Position numbers and translations under genes: made by a program
NCBI GenBank assembly: GCA_934565425.1
Contig: CAKTHW010000011.1
Coordinates: forward strand, 1-30,567
Origin: an uncultured Oscillospiraceae bacterium
GTDB taxonomy: Bacteria; Bacillota; Clostridia; Oscillospirales; Oscillospiraceae
Direction: 5' to 3'
Length of the DNA stretch: 30,567 nt
The notes under the pieces: generated by a model
The model's database searches: none
The model's input: the letters and a program-made list of their open reading frames with translations, nothing else
What the model was told of the DNA's origin: nothing
Shown: positions 1 through 6,961 of the stretch, piece by piece
Layout: the number at the start of each line of letters is the position of its first letter
Numbering within the stretch: the stretch's first letter is position 1

Positions 1-72
1 ACCGTCCTGTCAAAATATCACAGAGCATTGAAAAAGATGCGAGCTTACATGGAAGGAGATGACGCCCGATGA
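1..72 (+). CDS. ECF-type sigma factor, C-terminal end only (partial)
   Basis: An open frame enters from the left edge and stops with TGA at 70-72. Its last 23 residues include SKYHRALKKMR followed by AYMEG, which resembles the end of sigma-70 region 4.2 (helix-turn-helix for -35 recognition) in ECF sigma factors. The stop overlaps the ATG of the following gene as ATGA, a usual arrangement for a sigma factor and its cognate anti-sigma factor. The next gene looks like an anti-sigma factor, which supports the call. Only the tail is visible, so subfamily and length cannot be judged. Confidence 0.7.
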   Translation, partial: TVLSKYHRALKKMRAYMEGDDAR

Positions 73-1472
73 CCAACGATCAGATGGAACGCAGGCTTTC
101 CGCCGCACTGGACAAGACCGCGCCGGACGACGTGGACGGCGTGCTCTCCCGCTGTACAGAGCGGAAAGGAACGGTAGTCCCTATGAAAAAGAAGAATAAC
201 CGAATGAAGAAATGGATGCAGACGGTGGCGGCCTGCCTGGCGGTGCTGCTGCTGGGCGGCGGCGGTCTGCTGGTGCAGCAGGCCCACGCCGTGACCTCGG
301 TGGTGTCCCTGGACGTGAATCCCAGCATCGAGCTGCGGGTGAACAGCCGGGAAAAGGTGGTATCCTGCCAGGCCCTGAACCAGGAGGCCCAGGCCGTGCT
401 GGAGGATATGGACGGCGGCAGGGACCTGAAGGGCGTCAAGGCGGACGTGGCGGTGAACGCCATCGTGGGCAGCCTGGTGCGGTGCGGGTATCTGGACAGT
501 CTGTCCTCCGCCATCCTCATCTCCGTGGAGGATAAGGACCAGGCCCGGGCCCAGCGGCTGCAGCAGGAGCTGACCGGCGCCGTGGACGGCGCTCTGGCGG
601 CCGGTGATTCCCGGGCCGCCGTGCTGAGCCAGACGGTGCAGCAGGACAAGGAGCTGGAAAAGCAGGCCAAGGCCAACAACATCTCCACTGGCAAGGCGGC
701 CCTGATCCGCCAGGCCATGGCCCTGAACGGCAGCCTGACCTTCGAGGGGCTGGCCCAGCTGTCCGTGGAGGAGCTGCGGGACCTGATCGAGGCCGGCGCG
801 CCGGGGATGCCCATCGGCATGCAGGCGGCTCTGGAGGCGGCGGCCCGGTATGCGGGCCTGACCACGGCGGACATCACCGACGCGGACGTGGACCCGGAGC
901 TGGACGAGAATCCCGCCCACTATGAGGTGGAGTTCCAGGTGCCCGGCAAGGGCGAGCTGGAGTATAAGGTGGAGGCGTATACCGGCCAGGTGCTCAGCGG
1001 CCCGGCCAATGTGCAGCCCTCCACTCCCGTGAACCCCTCCGGTGACATTGGCATGGAGGCCGCCAAGAGCGCCGCTTTGAAGCACGCGGGTCTGTCCACC
1101 GCCGTCTTTACCAAGGCGGAGCGGGACTATGACGACGGACGGCTGGAGTATGAGCTGGAATTCCACACCGACAGCGCCGCTTATGAGGTCACCGTGGACG
1201 CCGCTACCGGACGCGTGCTGGACTATGAGAAGGAGAACCTTCGCGGCGGCACCGGCAGCACCGATATCGGCGCCCAGGCCGCCAAGGCCGCGGCCCTGAA
1301 GCACGCGGGCCTGTCCGAGAGCCAGGTCCGGGAGCTGCAGGTGGAATGGGACAACGAAAACGGCCGGGCCGTGTATGAGGTGGAGTTCAAGTCCGGCGGC
1401 ATGGAGTATGACTACGTCATCGACGCCGCCACCGGAGCCGTGCTGGACCACGAGGTGGAGCGGGACGACTGA
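69..1472 (+). CDS. Membrane anti-sigma factor with RsgI-like segment and three PepSY repeats
   Basis: 467 residues. The N-terminal ~48 residues are cytoplasmic and would bind the sigma factor. One membrane segment spans about 50-70. Just outside it, residues 76-98 carry VVSLDVNPSIEL, a signature of the RsgI anti-sigma extracytoplasmic region. A mixed alpha-helical stretch follows (~100-240), then three PepSY-like repeats at about 248-310, 325-387 and 398-462, each with an AA..AL.HAGL helix and a YEVEF...(I/V)DAATG.VLD strand pair. The start at 69 has an AAGGAG ribosome site and overlaps the upstream sigma gene by 4 bases. PepSY domains are known as peptidase-inhibitor or sensory modules, so sensing of an envelope signal is inferred. 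The third repeat sits at the C-terminus. Partner and inducing signal are unknown. Confidence 0.8.
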   Translation: MTNDQMERRLSAALDKTAPDDVDGVLSRCTERKGTVVPMKKKNNRMKKWMQTVAACLAVLLLGGGGLLVQQAHAVTSVVSLDVNPSIELRVNSREKVVSCQALNQEAQAVLEDMDGGRDLKGVKADVAVNAIVGSLVRCGYLDSLSSAILISVEDKDQARAQRLQQELTGAVDGALAAGDSRAAVLSQTVQQDKELEKQAKANNISTGKAALIRQAMALNGSLTFEGLAQLSVEELRDLIEAGAPGMPIGMQAALEAAARYAGLTTADITDADVDPELDENPAHYEVEFQVPGKGELEYKVEAYTGQVLSGPANVQPSTPVNPSGDIGMEAAKSAALKHAGLSTAVFTKAERDYDDGRLEYELEFHTDSAAYEVTVDAATGRVLDYEKENLRGGTGSTDIGAQAAKAAALKHAGLSESQVRELQVEWDNENGRAVYEVEFKSGGMEYDYVIDAATGAVLDHEVERDD

Positions 1473-1480
1473 GCGCAGTA

Positions 1481-1519
1481 AAAAAACGGGAGCGGACTTT
1501 TGTCCGCCCCCGCTTTTTT
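1481..1519. terminator. Bidirectional Rho-independent terminator
   Basis: An 11-bp stem (1487-1497 with 1502-1512, one A/C mismatch) closes a TTTT loop. It is flanked by AAAAAA on the left and TTTTTT on the right, so it can end transcription on both strands. It lies between the converging anti-sigma gene and the TIGR01440 gene. Confidence 0.85.
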
Positions 1520-1541
1520 GTTTTCGGAGAGAGCCGCCCGG

Positions 1542-2141
1542 TCAGAATGCCGGGTATCCGTCCTTCAGGGACTCATCGTACACGGCCCGTTCGCCGCCGA
1601 TGAACTTGGGCCGCACCCGGGCCGCCAGCAGAATGGCGCTTCCGATGTGGTCCTGCTCCAGCCGCACCGGCACCGCCACCTTTTTCAGGTGCATGCCGAT
1701 CAGCGTGCCGCCTACGTCCAGACCGGCGTCGGCCCGGATCTCCTCCACCGCCACCGGGTGGCGGAAGGTGTGATAGGCGGCGGTGGCGAAGGAGCTGCCC
1801 GCCTTGGGCTGGGGCACCACGTTGACGATGTCCAGCTGGGGCACCGCCTCGTGCTCCACGATCAGCGCCCGGTTCAGGTGCTCGCAGCACTGGGCGGCAA
1901 TGTACACGCCCATGGGCCCGAACACACTGTGCAGCCCGTCGAAGATAGCCTGCCCCACCTCCGGCGTGGACCAGCTGCCCACCCGGTGGCCCACCACCTC
2001 GCTGGTGCTGCAGCCCACCACCACGATCTGCCCCCTGTGCAGGCGGGCGGCCTCCGCCAGCTGGCGGGCGGCGTTGGCCGATTCCTGCCGCACCCGGGCC
2101 AGCAGATCGGCATTTTCCACTTCATGAACGATTCCAGCCAT
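1542..2141 (-). CDS. ywlG: TIGR01440/UPF0340 family protein (YwlG-like)
   Basis: 199 residues, the usual size for this family. Conserved features visible are GCSTSEV near residues 43-49, GVYIAAQCCEHLNRAL near 78-93, and the C-terminal VRPKFIGGERAVYDE block. These match the Bacillus YwlG family, whose biochemical role is not firmly established. The ATG at 2141 is preceded by a GGAAAGGAAG ribosome site. It lies 45 bases downstream of the ECF-transporter gene on the same strand, so the two are probably co-transcribed. The shared terminator at 1481-1519 ends the unit. The family assignment is confident; no function is claimed. Confidence 0.85.
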   Translation of the reverse strand: MAGIVHEVENADLLARVRQESANAARQLAEAARLHRGQIVVVGCSTSEVVGHRVGSWSTPEVGQAIFDGLHSVFGPMGVYIAAQCCEHLNRALIVEHEAVPQLDIVNVVPQPKAGSSFATAAYHTFRHPVAVEEIRADAGLDVGGTLIGMHLKKVAVPVRLEQDHIGSAILLAARVRPKFIGGERAVYDESLKDGYPAF

Positions 2142-2186
2142 GATATAACTTCCTTTCCGCGGGGAGAACCCCCGTTCGGAATTATT

Positions 2187-2702
2187 TTACCACTGAATGT
2201 TCAGCTTGTCCAGAGCCTTGCTGCGCTTGAGCAGCACGAACAGCACCAGGCCGATGACCAGGCCCATGGCCCCCTGCACCAGGTTGCCGGGGATGCTGGC
2301 CGCCGCGCCGATGCCCTTGCCCAGCAGCAGGCAGGCATAGCCGAAATAGCCCGCCACCATGATCAGCTCGCCCACGACGCCGCCCACCACATAGGCGTAG
2401 GGCTTGCGGCCCAGGGCCTTCACGATCAGCGCCGCCGCCATGGCATCCAGGGCCTTGATGACCAGGGTGCCCGGGGCGTAGTGGGCATAGCCGTTCAGCA
2501 GGTCCGTCAGCATAGAGCCGATACCGGCGGCAGCGCCGCCCCACCAGGGCCCCAGGATCCAGCCGGACAGCAGCACGCAGCAGTCGCCCAGATTCACATA
2601 GCCCTGCATGGGGGAAGGAATCTGCACCACCATGGTTGCCACATACGTCAGTGCCGCCATCAGAGCGGCCAGTACCATTTTTCTGATTTTCATGTCTCTC
2701 AT
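2187..2702 (-). CDS. ECF transporter S component (substrate-binding membrane subunit)
   Basis: 171 residues from the ATG at 2702, which has AAGGAG nine bases upstream; the open frame continues further up but would run through the promoter. The protein is nearly all hydrophobic, with five or six membrane segments. It has the small-residue helix expected to contact EcfT (ALMAALTYVATM, 13-24), YVNLGD (35-40), and the GS.L.D / PGTLVIK loop (62-83) common to vitamin-type S subunits. Such proteins capture a small substrate and work with a shared EcfA/A'/T energising module, which is not in this window. Divergent pairing with a MocR/PdxR regulator suggests a vitamin B6-type or related substrate, but that is inference from context only. 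Confidence 0.8.
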   Translation of the reverse strand: MRDMKIRKMVLAALMAALTYVATMVVQIPSPMQGYVNLGDCCVLLSGWILGPWWGGAAAGIGSMLTDLLNGYAHYAPGTLVIKALDAMAAALIVKALGRKPYAYVVGGVVGELIMVAGYFGYACLLLGKGIGAAASIPGNLVQGAMGLVIGLVLFVLLKRSKALDKLNIQW

Positions 2703-2736
2703 AGGAAAAATCTCCTTGCGTTTTGATTCTGTCTGT

Positions 2737-2742
2737 ATTATA
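2737..2742 (-). promoter_or_regulatory. -10 element of the ECF-transporter promoter
   Basis: Read on the minus strand this is a perfect TATAAT, 34 bases upstream of the transporter start codon. The -35 hexamer expected 17 bases further on is weak (TTTCAA, 2760-2765). That suggests dependence on, or control by, the regulator whose candidate operator covers the spacer. Confidence 0.55.
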
Positions 2743-2749
2743 GTAAGAA

Positions 2750-2795
2750 CTGGTATTATTGAAATAACCATATTGATATTATTTGATAATACCAG
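2750..2795. promoter_or_regulatory. Inverted repeat, candidate MocR/PdxR operator
   Basis: CTGGTATTAT (2750-2759) and its exact reverse complement ATAATACCAG (2786-2795) are separated by 26 A+T-rich bases. They lie between the divergent transporter and MocR genes. The left arm falls between the -10 and predicted -35 of the transporter promoter; the right arm ends 14 bases before the MocR start codon. MocR-family dimers are known to bind paired sites in divergent promoter regions, so this is a good candidate for joint control and autoregulation. Confidence 0.6.
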
Positions 2796-2809
2796 ATGGG
2801 AGATTTTTC

Positions 2810-4219
2810 ATGCTGACCTATGCGCTGGAGAAAAACGGAAGCAGCAGCCTGTATACCCAGCTGTACGGCTGCATCCGCCGGGACATTCTGTCCGGCGCCC
2901 TGCCGCCCCGGCAGAAGCTGCCCTCCAAGCGGGCCTTGGCCCAGCATCTGGAGGTCAGCGTCATCACGGTGAAGAACGCCTATGAGCAGCTGGCGGCGGA
3001 GGGATATATCTACACCGTGGAGAAAAAGGGGTATTATGTCAGCCCCGTGGAGCGGCCTCTGCCTCCGGCGGACCCGCCGCCGCTGACTCCGGAAAAACCG
3101 GCGGAGCCGGTGTTTCTGGACCTGGCCACCGGGTCTCTGGACCGGTCCTACTTCCCCTTCACCGTGTGGTCCCGGCTCATGCGCCAGACCATCCTGGAGG
3201 AGGACACGGAGCTTCTCCGGGCCGCCCCCTCCAACGGGGCCCCGGCCCTGCGCCGGGCCATCGCCGCCCACCTGCGCCAGTTCCGGGGCATGGACGTGGA
3301 CCCGGAGCAGATCATCATCGGCGCGGGAACGGAGCTGTTATACACCCTGATCATCCAGCTGCTGGGCCGGGAGAAGCGCTACGCCGTGGAGGACCCAGGC
3401 TATGGCAAGATCGCCAGAATTTACCAGGCCCACCAGGTCCCCCTGTGCCGGGTGGGGCTGGACGGCGGCGGCCTGGACGTGGCCCAGCTGCGCCGCCAGC
3501 CGGCGGACGTGGTCCACATCTCCCCGTCTCACCACTACCCCACCGGCATCGTCATGCCTATCGCCCGGCGGCAGGAGCTGCTGCGCTGGGCGGCGGAGCA
3601 GCCGGAGCGCTATATCCTGGAGGACGACTACGACAGCGAGTTCCGCTTTGTGGGCCGTCCCATCCCCACCCTGTTCTCCGTCAGCGAGAACCAGCGGGTC
3701 ATCTATCTGAACACCTTTTCCAAGACCATCGCCCCGTCCATCCGCATCAGCTATATGATCCTGCCGCCCCGCCTGCTGGCCCGCTACCGGGAGAAGCTGG
3801 GCTTTTACGCCTGCACCGTGTCCAGCTTCGAGCAGTACACCCTGGCCCGGTTTCTGGAGCAGGGCCGGTATGAGCAGCATCTCAATCGCATGAAGACCCG
3901 CTATCGTCAGAAGCGGGACGCCGTGATTGACGCCATCCGCCGCAGTCCCCTGTCGGACCGGGCGGAGATACTGGAGCAGGACGCGGGGCTGCACTTCCTC
4001 ATGGTGCTGCCCACGGACCTGGACGACCGTTCCCTCCGCCGCCGGGCGGAGGCCATGGGCCTGCGGCTGGCCCTGCTGTCGGATTACTACAGTCAGCCCG
4101 CCGCCGCGCCCCAGCACATATTAGTTGTCAACTATGCCGGCATCGACATGGACCGCTTGCCGGAGGGACTGCGCCGCCTGGCGCAGCTATGGGAGGAACC
4201 ATCATGTATGACGAATTGA
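2810..4219 (+). CDS. MocR/PdxR-type transcriptional regulator (GntR HTH fused to aminotransferase fold)
   Basis: 469 residues from ATG 2810, chosen because GGGAG lies seven bases upstream and the protein then begins MLTYALEKNG, as family members do. A longer frame from 2783 would overlap the operator. Residues 10-78 form the GntR winged helix (LPSKRALAQHLEVSVITV). From about 100 onward is a fold-type I aminotransferase domain with SPSHHYPTG (238-246), EDDYDSEFR (271-279) and the PLP-binding lysine K305 in NTFSKT. Members of this family sense pyridoxal phosphate or amino compounds. It is divergent from the ECF transporter, its probable target, and its 3' end overlaps the GreA-like gene by 16 bases. 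Confidence 0.9.
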   Translation: MLTYALEKNGSSSLYTQLYGCIRRDILSGALPPRQKLPSKRALAQHLEVSVITVKNAYEQLAAEGYIYTVEKKGYYVSPVERPLPPADPPPLTPEKPAEPVFLDLATGSLDRSYFPFTVWSRLMRQTILEEDTELLRAAPSNGAPALRRAIAAHLRQFRGMDVDPEQIIIGAGTELLYTLIIQLLGREKRYAVEDPGYGKIARIYQAHQVPLCRVGLDGGGLDVAQLRRQPADVVHISPSHHYPTGIVMPIARRQELLRWAAEQPERYILEDDYDSEFRFVGRPIPTLFSVSENQRVIYLNTFSKTIAPSIRISYMILPPRLLARYREKLGFYACTVSSFEQYTLARFLEQGRYEQHLNRMKTRYRQKRDAVIDAIRRSPLSDRAEILEQDAGLHFLMVLPTDLDDRSLRRRAEAMGLRLALLSDYYSQPAAAPQHILVVNYAGIDMDRLPEGLRRLAQLWEEPSCMTN

Positions 4220-4707
4220 CCAGACAGGACATCCAGAAAATGCAGGAGGAGATCGACTACCGGGTCCAGACGCTGCGCCCCAAGCTCATCGAGGACGTGC
4301 AGACCGCCCGGGCCTTCGGCGATCTCAGCGAAAACTTCGAGTACAAGTGCGCCAAGCAGGAGAAAAACCGCAACGACAGCCGTATCCGCTATCTCCAGCG
4401 GATGATCAAAACCGCCCGGGTCATTGAGGACCACTCCCGGGCCGACACGGCGGGCCTGTACGACACCGTGGAAATCCTCATGGAGAACACCGGCAAGACC
4501 CGGAAAATCCAGCTGGTGACCACCCTGCGGCAGGACGCCCTGAAGGGCCTCATCAGCAAGGAGTCCCCGGTGGGGAAGGCTGTGCTGGGCAGGCGCAGCG
4601 GCGACCGGGTCCAGGTGGACATGGGCGGCGGCCGGGGCTACTGGCTGCAGATCCTCTCCATCGAAAAGGGTACCGATGACGGCTCCATCCCCATCGGCAG
4701 CTTCTGA
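4204..4707 (+). CDS. GreA/GreB-family transcription elongation factor
   Basis: 167 residues, close to the usual ~158. The N-terminal coiled coil (about 8-74) carries the acidic tip GDLSENFEY (39-47), where GreA has GDLSENAEY; these acidic residues stimulate RNA polymerase to cleave backtracked RNA. The C-terminal FKBP-like domain (85-155) has ISKESPVGKAVLG (117-129), a near-canonical GreA motif. The start at 4204 is preferred over an in-frame ATG at 4189, because that upstream ATG lies within the GGGAGG ribosome site. The gene overlaps the end of the MocR gene, so they are translationally coupled. It may be an additional Gre paralogue rather than the housekeeping copy, since the sequence departs from the canonical tip. 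Confidence 0.88.
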   Translation: MYDELTRQDIQKMQEEIDYRVQTLRPKLIEDVQTARAFGDLSENFEYKCAKQEKNRNDSRIRYLQRMIKTARVIEDHSRADTAGLYDTVEILMENTGKTRKIQLVTTLRQDALKGLISKESPVGKAVLGRRSGDRVQVDMGGGRGYWLQILSIEKGTDDGSIPIGSF

Positions 4708-4715
4708 AAAAATAC

Positions 4716-4746
4716 CGGGGTCCGGCTCACGCCGGACCCCGATTTT
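4716..4746. terminator. Bidirectional terminator between greA-like gene and capsule operon
   Basis: A perfect 11-bp G+C-rich stem (4716-4726 with 4731-4741) closes a TCAC loop. ATTTTTATT follows on the right and an A-rich run precedes on the left. It ends the plus-strand MocR-GreA unit and the long minus-strand capsule operon. Confidence 0.85.
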
Positions 4747-5450
4747 TATTGATAATGGCTCCTGTAATACTTCCTGTAGTAGCCGCCGTCCCTCTTTCTG
4801 ATGTTGTTGCGGACCACGCCCAGAATTTTGCTTCCGCTTTTTTTCAGCTGTTCTATGACCTCAAGGGCCTGCCGGTAGCGCACCTGATTATCCGAAATGA
4901 CCAGGATCGTTCCGTCGCATTTGGCGGCCACGACGGCTGCGTCAATGACGCTTCCCAGCGGCGGTGCGTCGATCAGCACATAGTCATAGGATTCCTTTGC
5001 CGTCTTCAGAAGCTCCTCGAAGTACTGCCCGCCCAGCAGCTCCACCGGGTTGGGTGGATACTTGCCCGCGAACATGATCGTCAGATTCCCGTACTGCGTC
5101 TGATAAAGGCAGTCCCTGACTGGCTTCTGGCCCGTCAGCACCTCGCTCAGTCCCGCGGGATTTTCGGCCGTGGTGTTCCGCCCGGCCATCACCGATTTGC
5201 GCATATCCGCGTCAATGACCAATATGCGCTTATCCATTTCCGCAAGGCTTTTGGCCAGCTGAAGGGTGATCGTTGTCTTGCCCTCGTTTTCGTTGCAGCT
5301 GGTGATCACGACGGTGCAGATATCTTGGCCGCAGAACTGCAGATTGGTGCGCAGGGTCTTGAAAGCCTCCTGGGTAAAAAAGTCATCCTTCCCGGGGAGC
5401 TTCAGCGTCGTCTTTGCGGACGATCCGTTCTTTGAAAATGTTTTTTCCAT
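4746..5450 (-). CDS. cpsD: Capsular tyrosine kinase (BY-kinase), CpsD/CapB type
   Basis: 234 residues from ATG 5450, whose GGAGGG site lies in the end of the wzz gene. This is a cytoplasmic ATPase of the bacterial tyrosine-kinase family. Motifs are the Walker A loop NENEGKTT (53-60), Walker A' ILVIDADMRKS (76-86), Walker B YVLIDAPPLG (157-166), and a C-terminal tyrosine cluster GGYYRKYYRSHY (222-233) that is autophosphorylated. In Gram-positive systems this kinase works with a separate membrane activator (the adjacent Wzz protein) and is reversed by the PHP phosphatase encoded two genes upstream. Together they control polymer length and export. The gene is the last in the long operon. Confidence 0.93.
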   Translation of the reverse strand: MEKTFSKNGSSAKTTLKLPGKDDFFTQEAFKTLRTNLQFCGQDICTVVITSCNENEGKTTITLQLAKSLAEMDKRILVIDADMRKSVMAGRNTTAENPAGLSEVLTGQKPVRDCLYQTQYGNLTIMFAGKYPPNPVELLGGQYFEELLKTAKESYDYVLIDAPPLGSVIDAAVVAAKCDGTILVISDNQVRYRQALEVIEQLKKSGSKILGVVRNNIRKRDGGYYRKYYRSHYQ

Positions 5451-5451
5451 T

Positions 5452-6222
5452 TTACTTTCCCTCCGCCTTCTGCCGGGACGCGGTCTTATGCGCCGCATAG
5501 GTCTTGTAATATCCGTATTTTCCGGGCTTTTTAGCATCCACGTTGGGAATGTTGCCCAGGATGCTGAGCCCGAGGATACGCTCCAGATTCTCGTCGTCGG
5601 TCTTGATGCGGTCATCCAGAAGGAAAATGATCAGAAAGATCACATACGCCGCAGCCGCAGCCGCAATGCCGGCAAAGGCGAACGTCAGCAGCCGCGTGCG
5701 GTTGCAGGGGTCGGGATCCGTCGTTCCCAGCTCGTAAACGTTCACCTGCTGAAAGCCCATGGCGTCCTCGATCCGCTGGGCCCCGATGGTGCAGACCCGG
5801 TCCACGATGCGCTTGGCCAGCTCGGGGGAATCCGCCTTCACAGTCACCTCAAGAATCCGGGTGTCCTCGGGGTTGGAGGTGGACACGCAGTCATACAGGT
5901 CCTCGTACTCCGTATCCAGGCCCAGGCTGCCGATGACCTCGTCCAGAACGGTATGGCTTTTCAGCAGGTAGGTGCAGTCATTGACCACCTTCAGAGCCAG
6001 AGAGAAGTCGGAATTTGCATCGCTGGCGGTGGCGCCGTCTGCCTGGCGCAGAATGTACAGGGTGGCCGTTGAGGCGTACTGCGGCGTAAAGGCGATGCGG
6101 TCAACGGCAAACAGCCCGCCGCCGACGATGCACGCCGCCAGCAGGATGATCCAGATCCGGTGGACAAGGATCTCCCACAGGTTCCTCACCGAAATGGTTT
6201 TGAAAGCAGAGTTCTGTTCCAT
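5452..6222 (-). CDS. Wzz-type chain-length determinant / BY-kinase activator (CpsC/CapA-like)
   Basis: 256 residues from ATG 6222, one base after the phosphatase stop; an in-frame ATG at 6234 sits directly on the ribosome site and is less likely. Two membrane segments (about 22-42 and 179-202) frame an extracytoplasmic Wzz domain. The cytoplasmic tail holds DDRIKTDDENLERILGLSIL (203-222), the conserved proline-poor activator region of Gram-positive CpsC/CapA proteins. Such proteins set the number of repeat units polymerised by Wzy and activate the cognate kinase, encoded 1 base downstream. Phosphatase, Wzz and kinase form a tightly packed trio. Confidence 0.92.
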   Translation of the reverse strand: MEQNSAFKTISVRNLWEILVHRIWIILLAACIVGGGLFAVDRIAFTPQYASTATLYILRQADGATASDANSDFSLALKVVNDCTYLLKSHTVLDEVIGSLGLDTEYEDLYDCVSTSNPEDTRILEVTVKADSPELAKRIVDRVCTIGAQRIEDAMGFQQVNVYELGTTDPDPCNRTRLLTFAFAGIAAAAAAYVIFLIIFLLDDRIKTDDENLERILGLSILGNIPNVDAKKPGKYGYYKTYAAHKTASRQKAEGK

Positions 6223-6223
6223 T

Positions 6224-6961
6224 CTAAAAATCATCCTTTCCTACGGCGCTGCCGCACAGCAGCTGCTGTGCGGTGTCCCAGCACAAGGACTCTGCGCAGG
6301 CTCTGCCGTATTTTTTCGAGATATAGTCAAAACAAGCGTCCATTTCCGGCGGACGGGAAGCGCAGTCGTGGGCATCCGAGGAGAACAGATCGATCAGGCC
6401 CTCCGCCAGCAGCTTCCTGCACTGATGCCGGACCGAGAAGCCGAAGCCCCAGAACAGCGACTGGGTGTCAGCCTGCAGGATCACGCCGTTGCGCCGGAAA
6501 TCCCGCAGGGGGGCCAACTTCCCGTGCAGGGCCTCATACCGCTCCGCATGGGCCAGAACCGGGATATACCCGGCGTTCAACAGGCTTCCCAGGCCGTTTT
6601 CGATGAGCCGGGCCGGTGCGTCGGCGGAAAAGTCCACCAGGACGCAGCGGGTCTGTCCCAGGGTGCGGCAGGCACCGTCCCGCAGCCAGGAGACGCACTC
6701 CGGGCTGTAGCGCAGCTCGTTGCCCAGATACAGCCGCAGGTCCGGATACCTGTCCCGGGCGGCGGCTGTCAGCCTGTCATAGGCTGCGGCGGAGCGCTCC
6801 CGGCTACCGCCCCAATAGCCCGGGTGGAAGTGGGGCGTGCAGCACAGAAGCCGCGTGCCGCTGCGGTACGCCCGGTCCGCCATGGCCAGCATATCCTCCT
6901 CGCCGACCGCTCCGTCGTCCGCTCCAAACAGAATGTGGCTGTGAATATCTGCAAACGCCAT
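6224..6961 (-). CDS. cpsB: PHP-family protein tyrosine phosphatase, CpsB/CapC/YwqE type
   Basis: 245 residues, typical length. Metal-binding motifs of the PHP superfamily are visible: DIHSHIL...DDG (5-17), TPHFHPG (42-48), AHAERY (137-142) and SSDAHD (194-199). It removes phosphate from the tyrosine cluster of the BY-kinase and so resets capsule assembly. The ATG at 6961 abuts the stop of the upstream 2-epimerase gene (TAAATG), and its own stop ends one base before the wzz start. The arrangement phosphatase-Wzz-kinase is the usual Gram-positive one. No missing key residue was seen. Confidence 0.93.
   Translation of the reverse strand: MAFADIHSHILFGADDGAVGEEDMLAMADRAYRSGTRLLCCTPHFHPGYWGGSRERSAAAYDRLTAAARDRYPDLRLYLGNELRYSPECVSWLRDGACRTLGQTRCVLVDFSADAPARLIENGLGSLLNAGYIPVLAHAERYEALHGKLAPLRDFRRNGVILQADTQSLFWGFGFSVRHQCRKLLAEGLIDLFSSDAHDCASRPPEMDACFDYISKKYGRACAESLCWDTAQQLLCGSAVGKDDF

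Noticed and set aside
45..1451. Long open frame (468 codons) opposite the anti-sigma gene
   Set aside because: It is the antisense of a clearly real gene with RsgI and PepSY features; G+C-rich coding makes such shadows. Its translation is low-complexity, rich in H, G, L and V, with no family pattern.
1500..2726. 408-codon plus-strand frame beginning in the terminator
   Set aside because: It starts inside the terminator stem, has no ribosome site, and is antisense to the YwlG-like and ECF transporter genes.
2783..2809. Longer start of the MocR gene at 2783
   Set aside because: It would place the right operator arm in the coding region and has no ribosome site; 2810 has GGGAG and a family-typical N-terminus.
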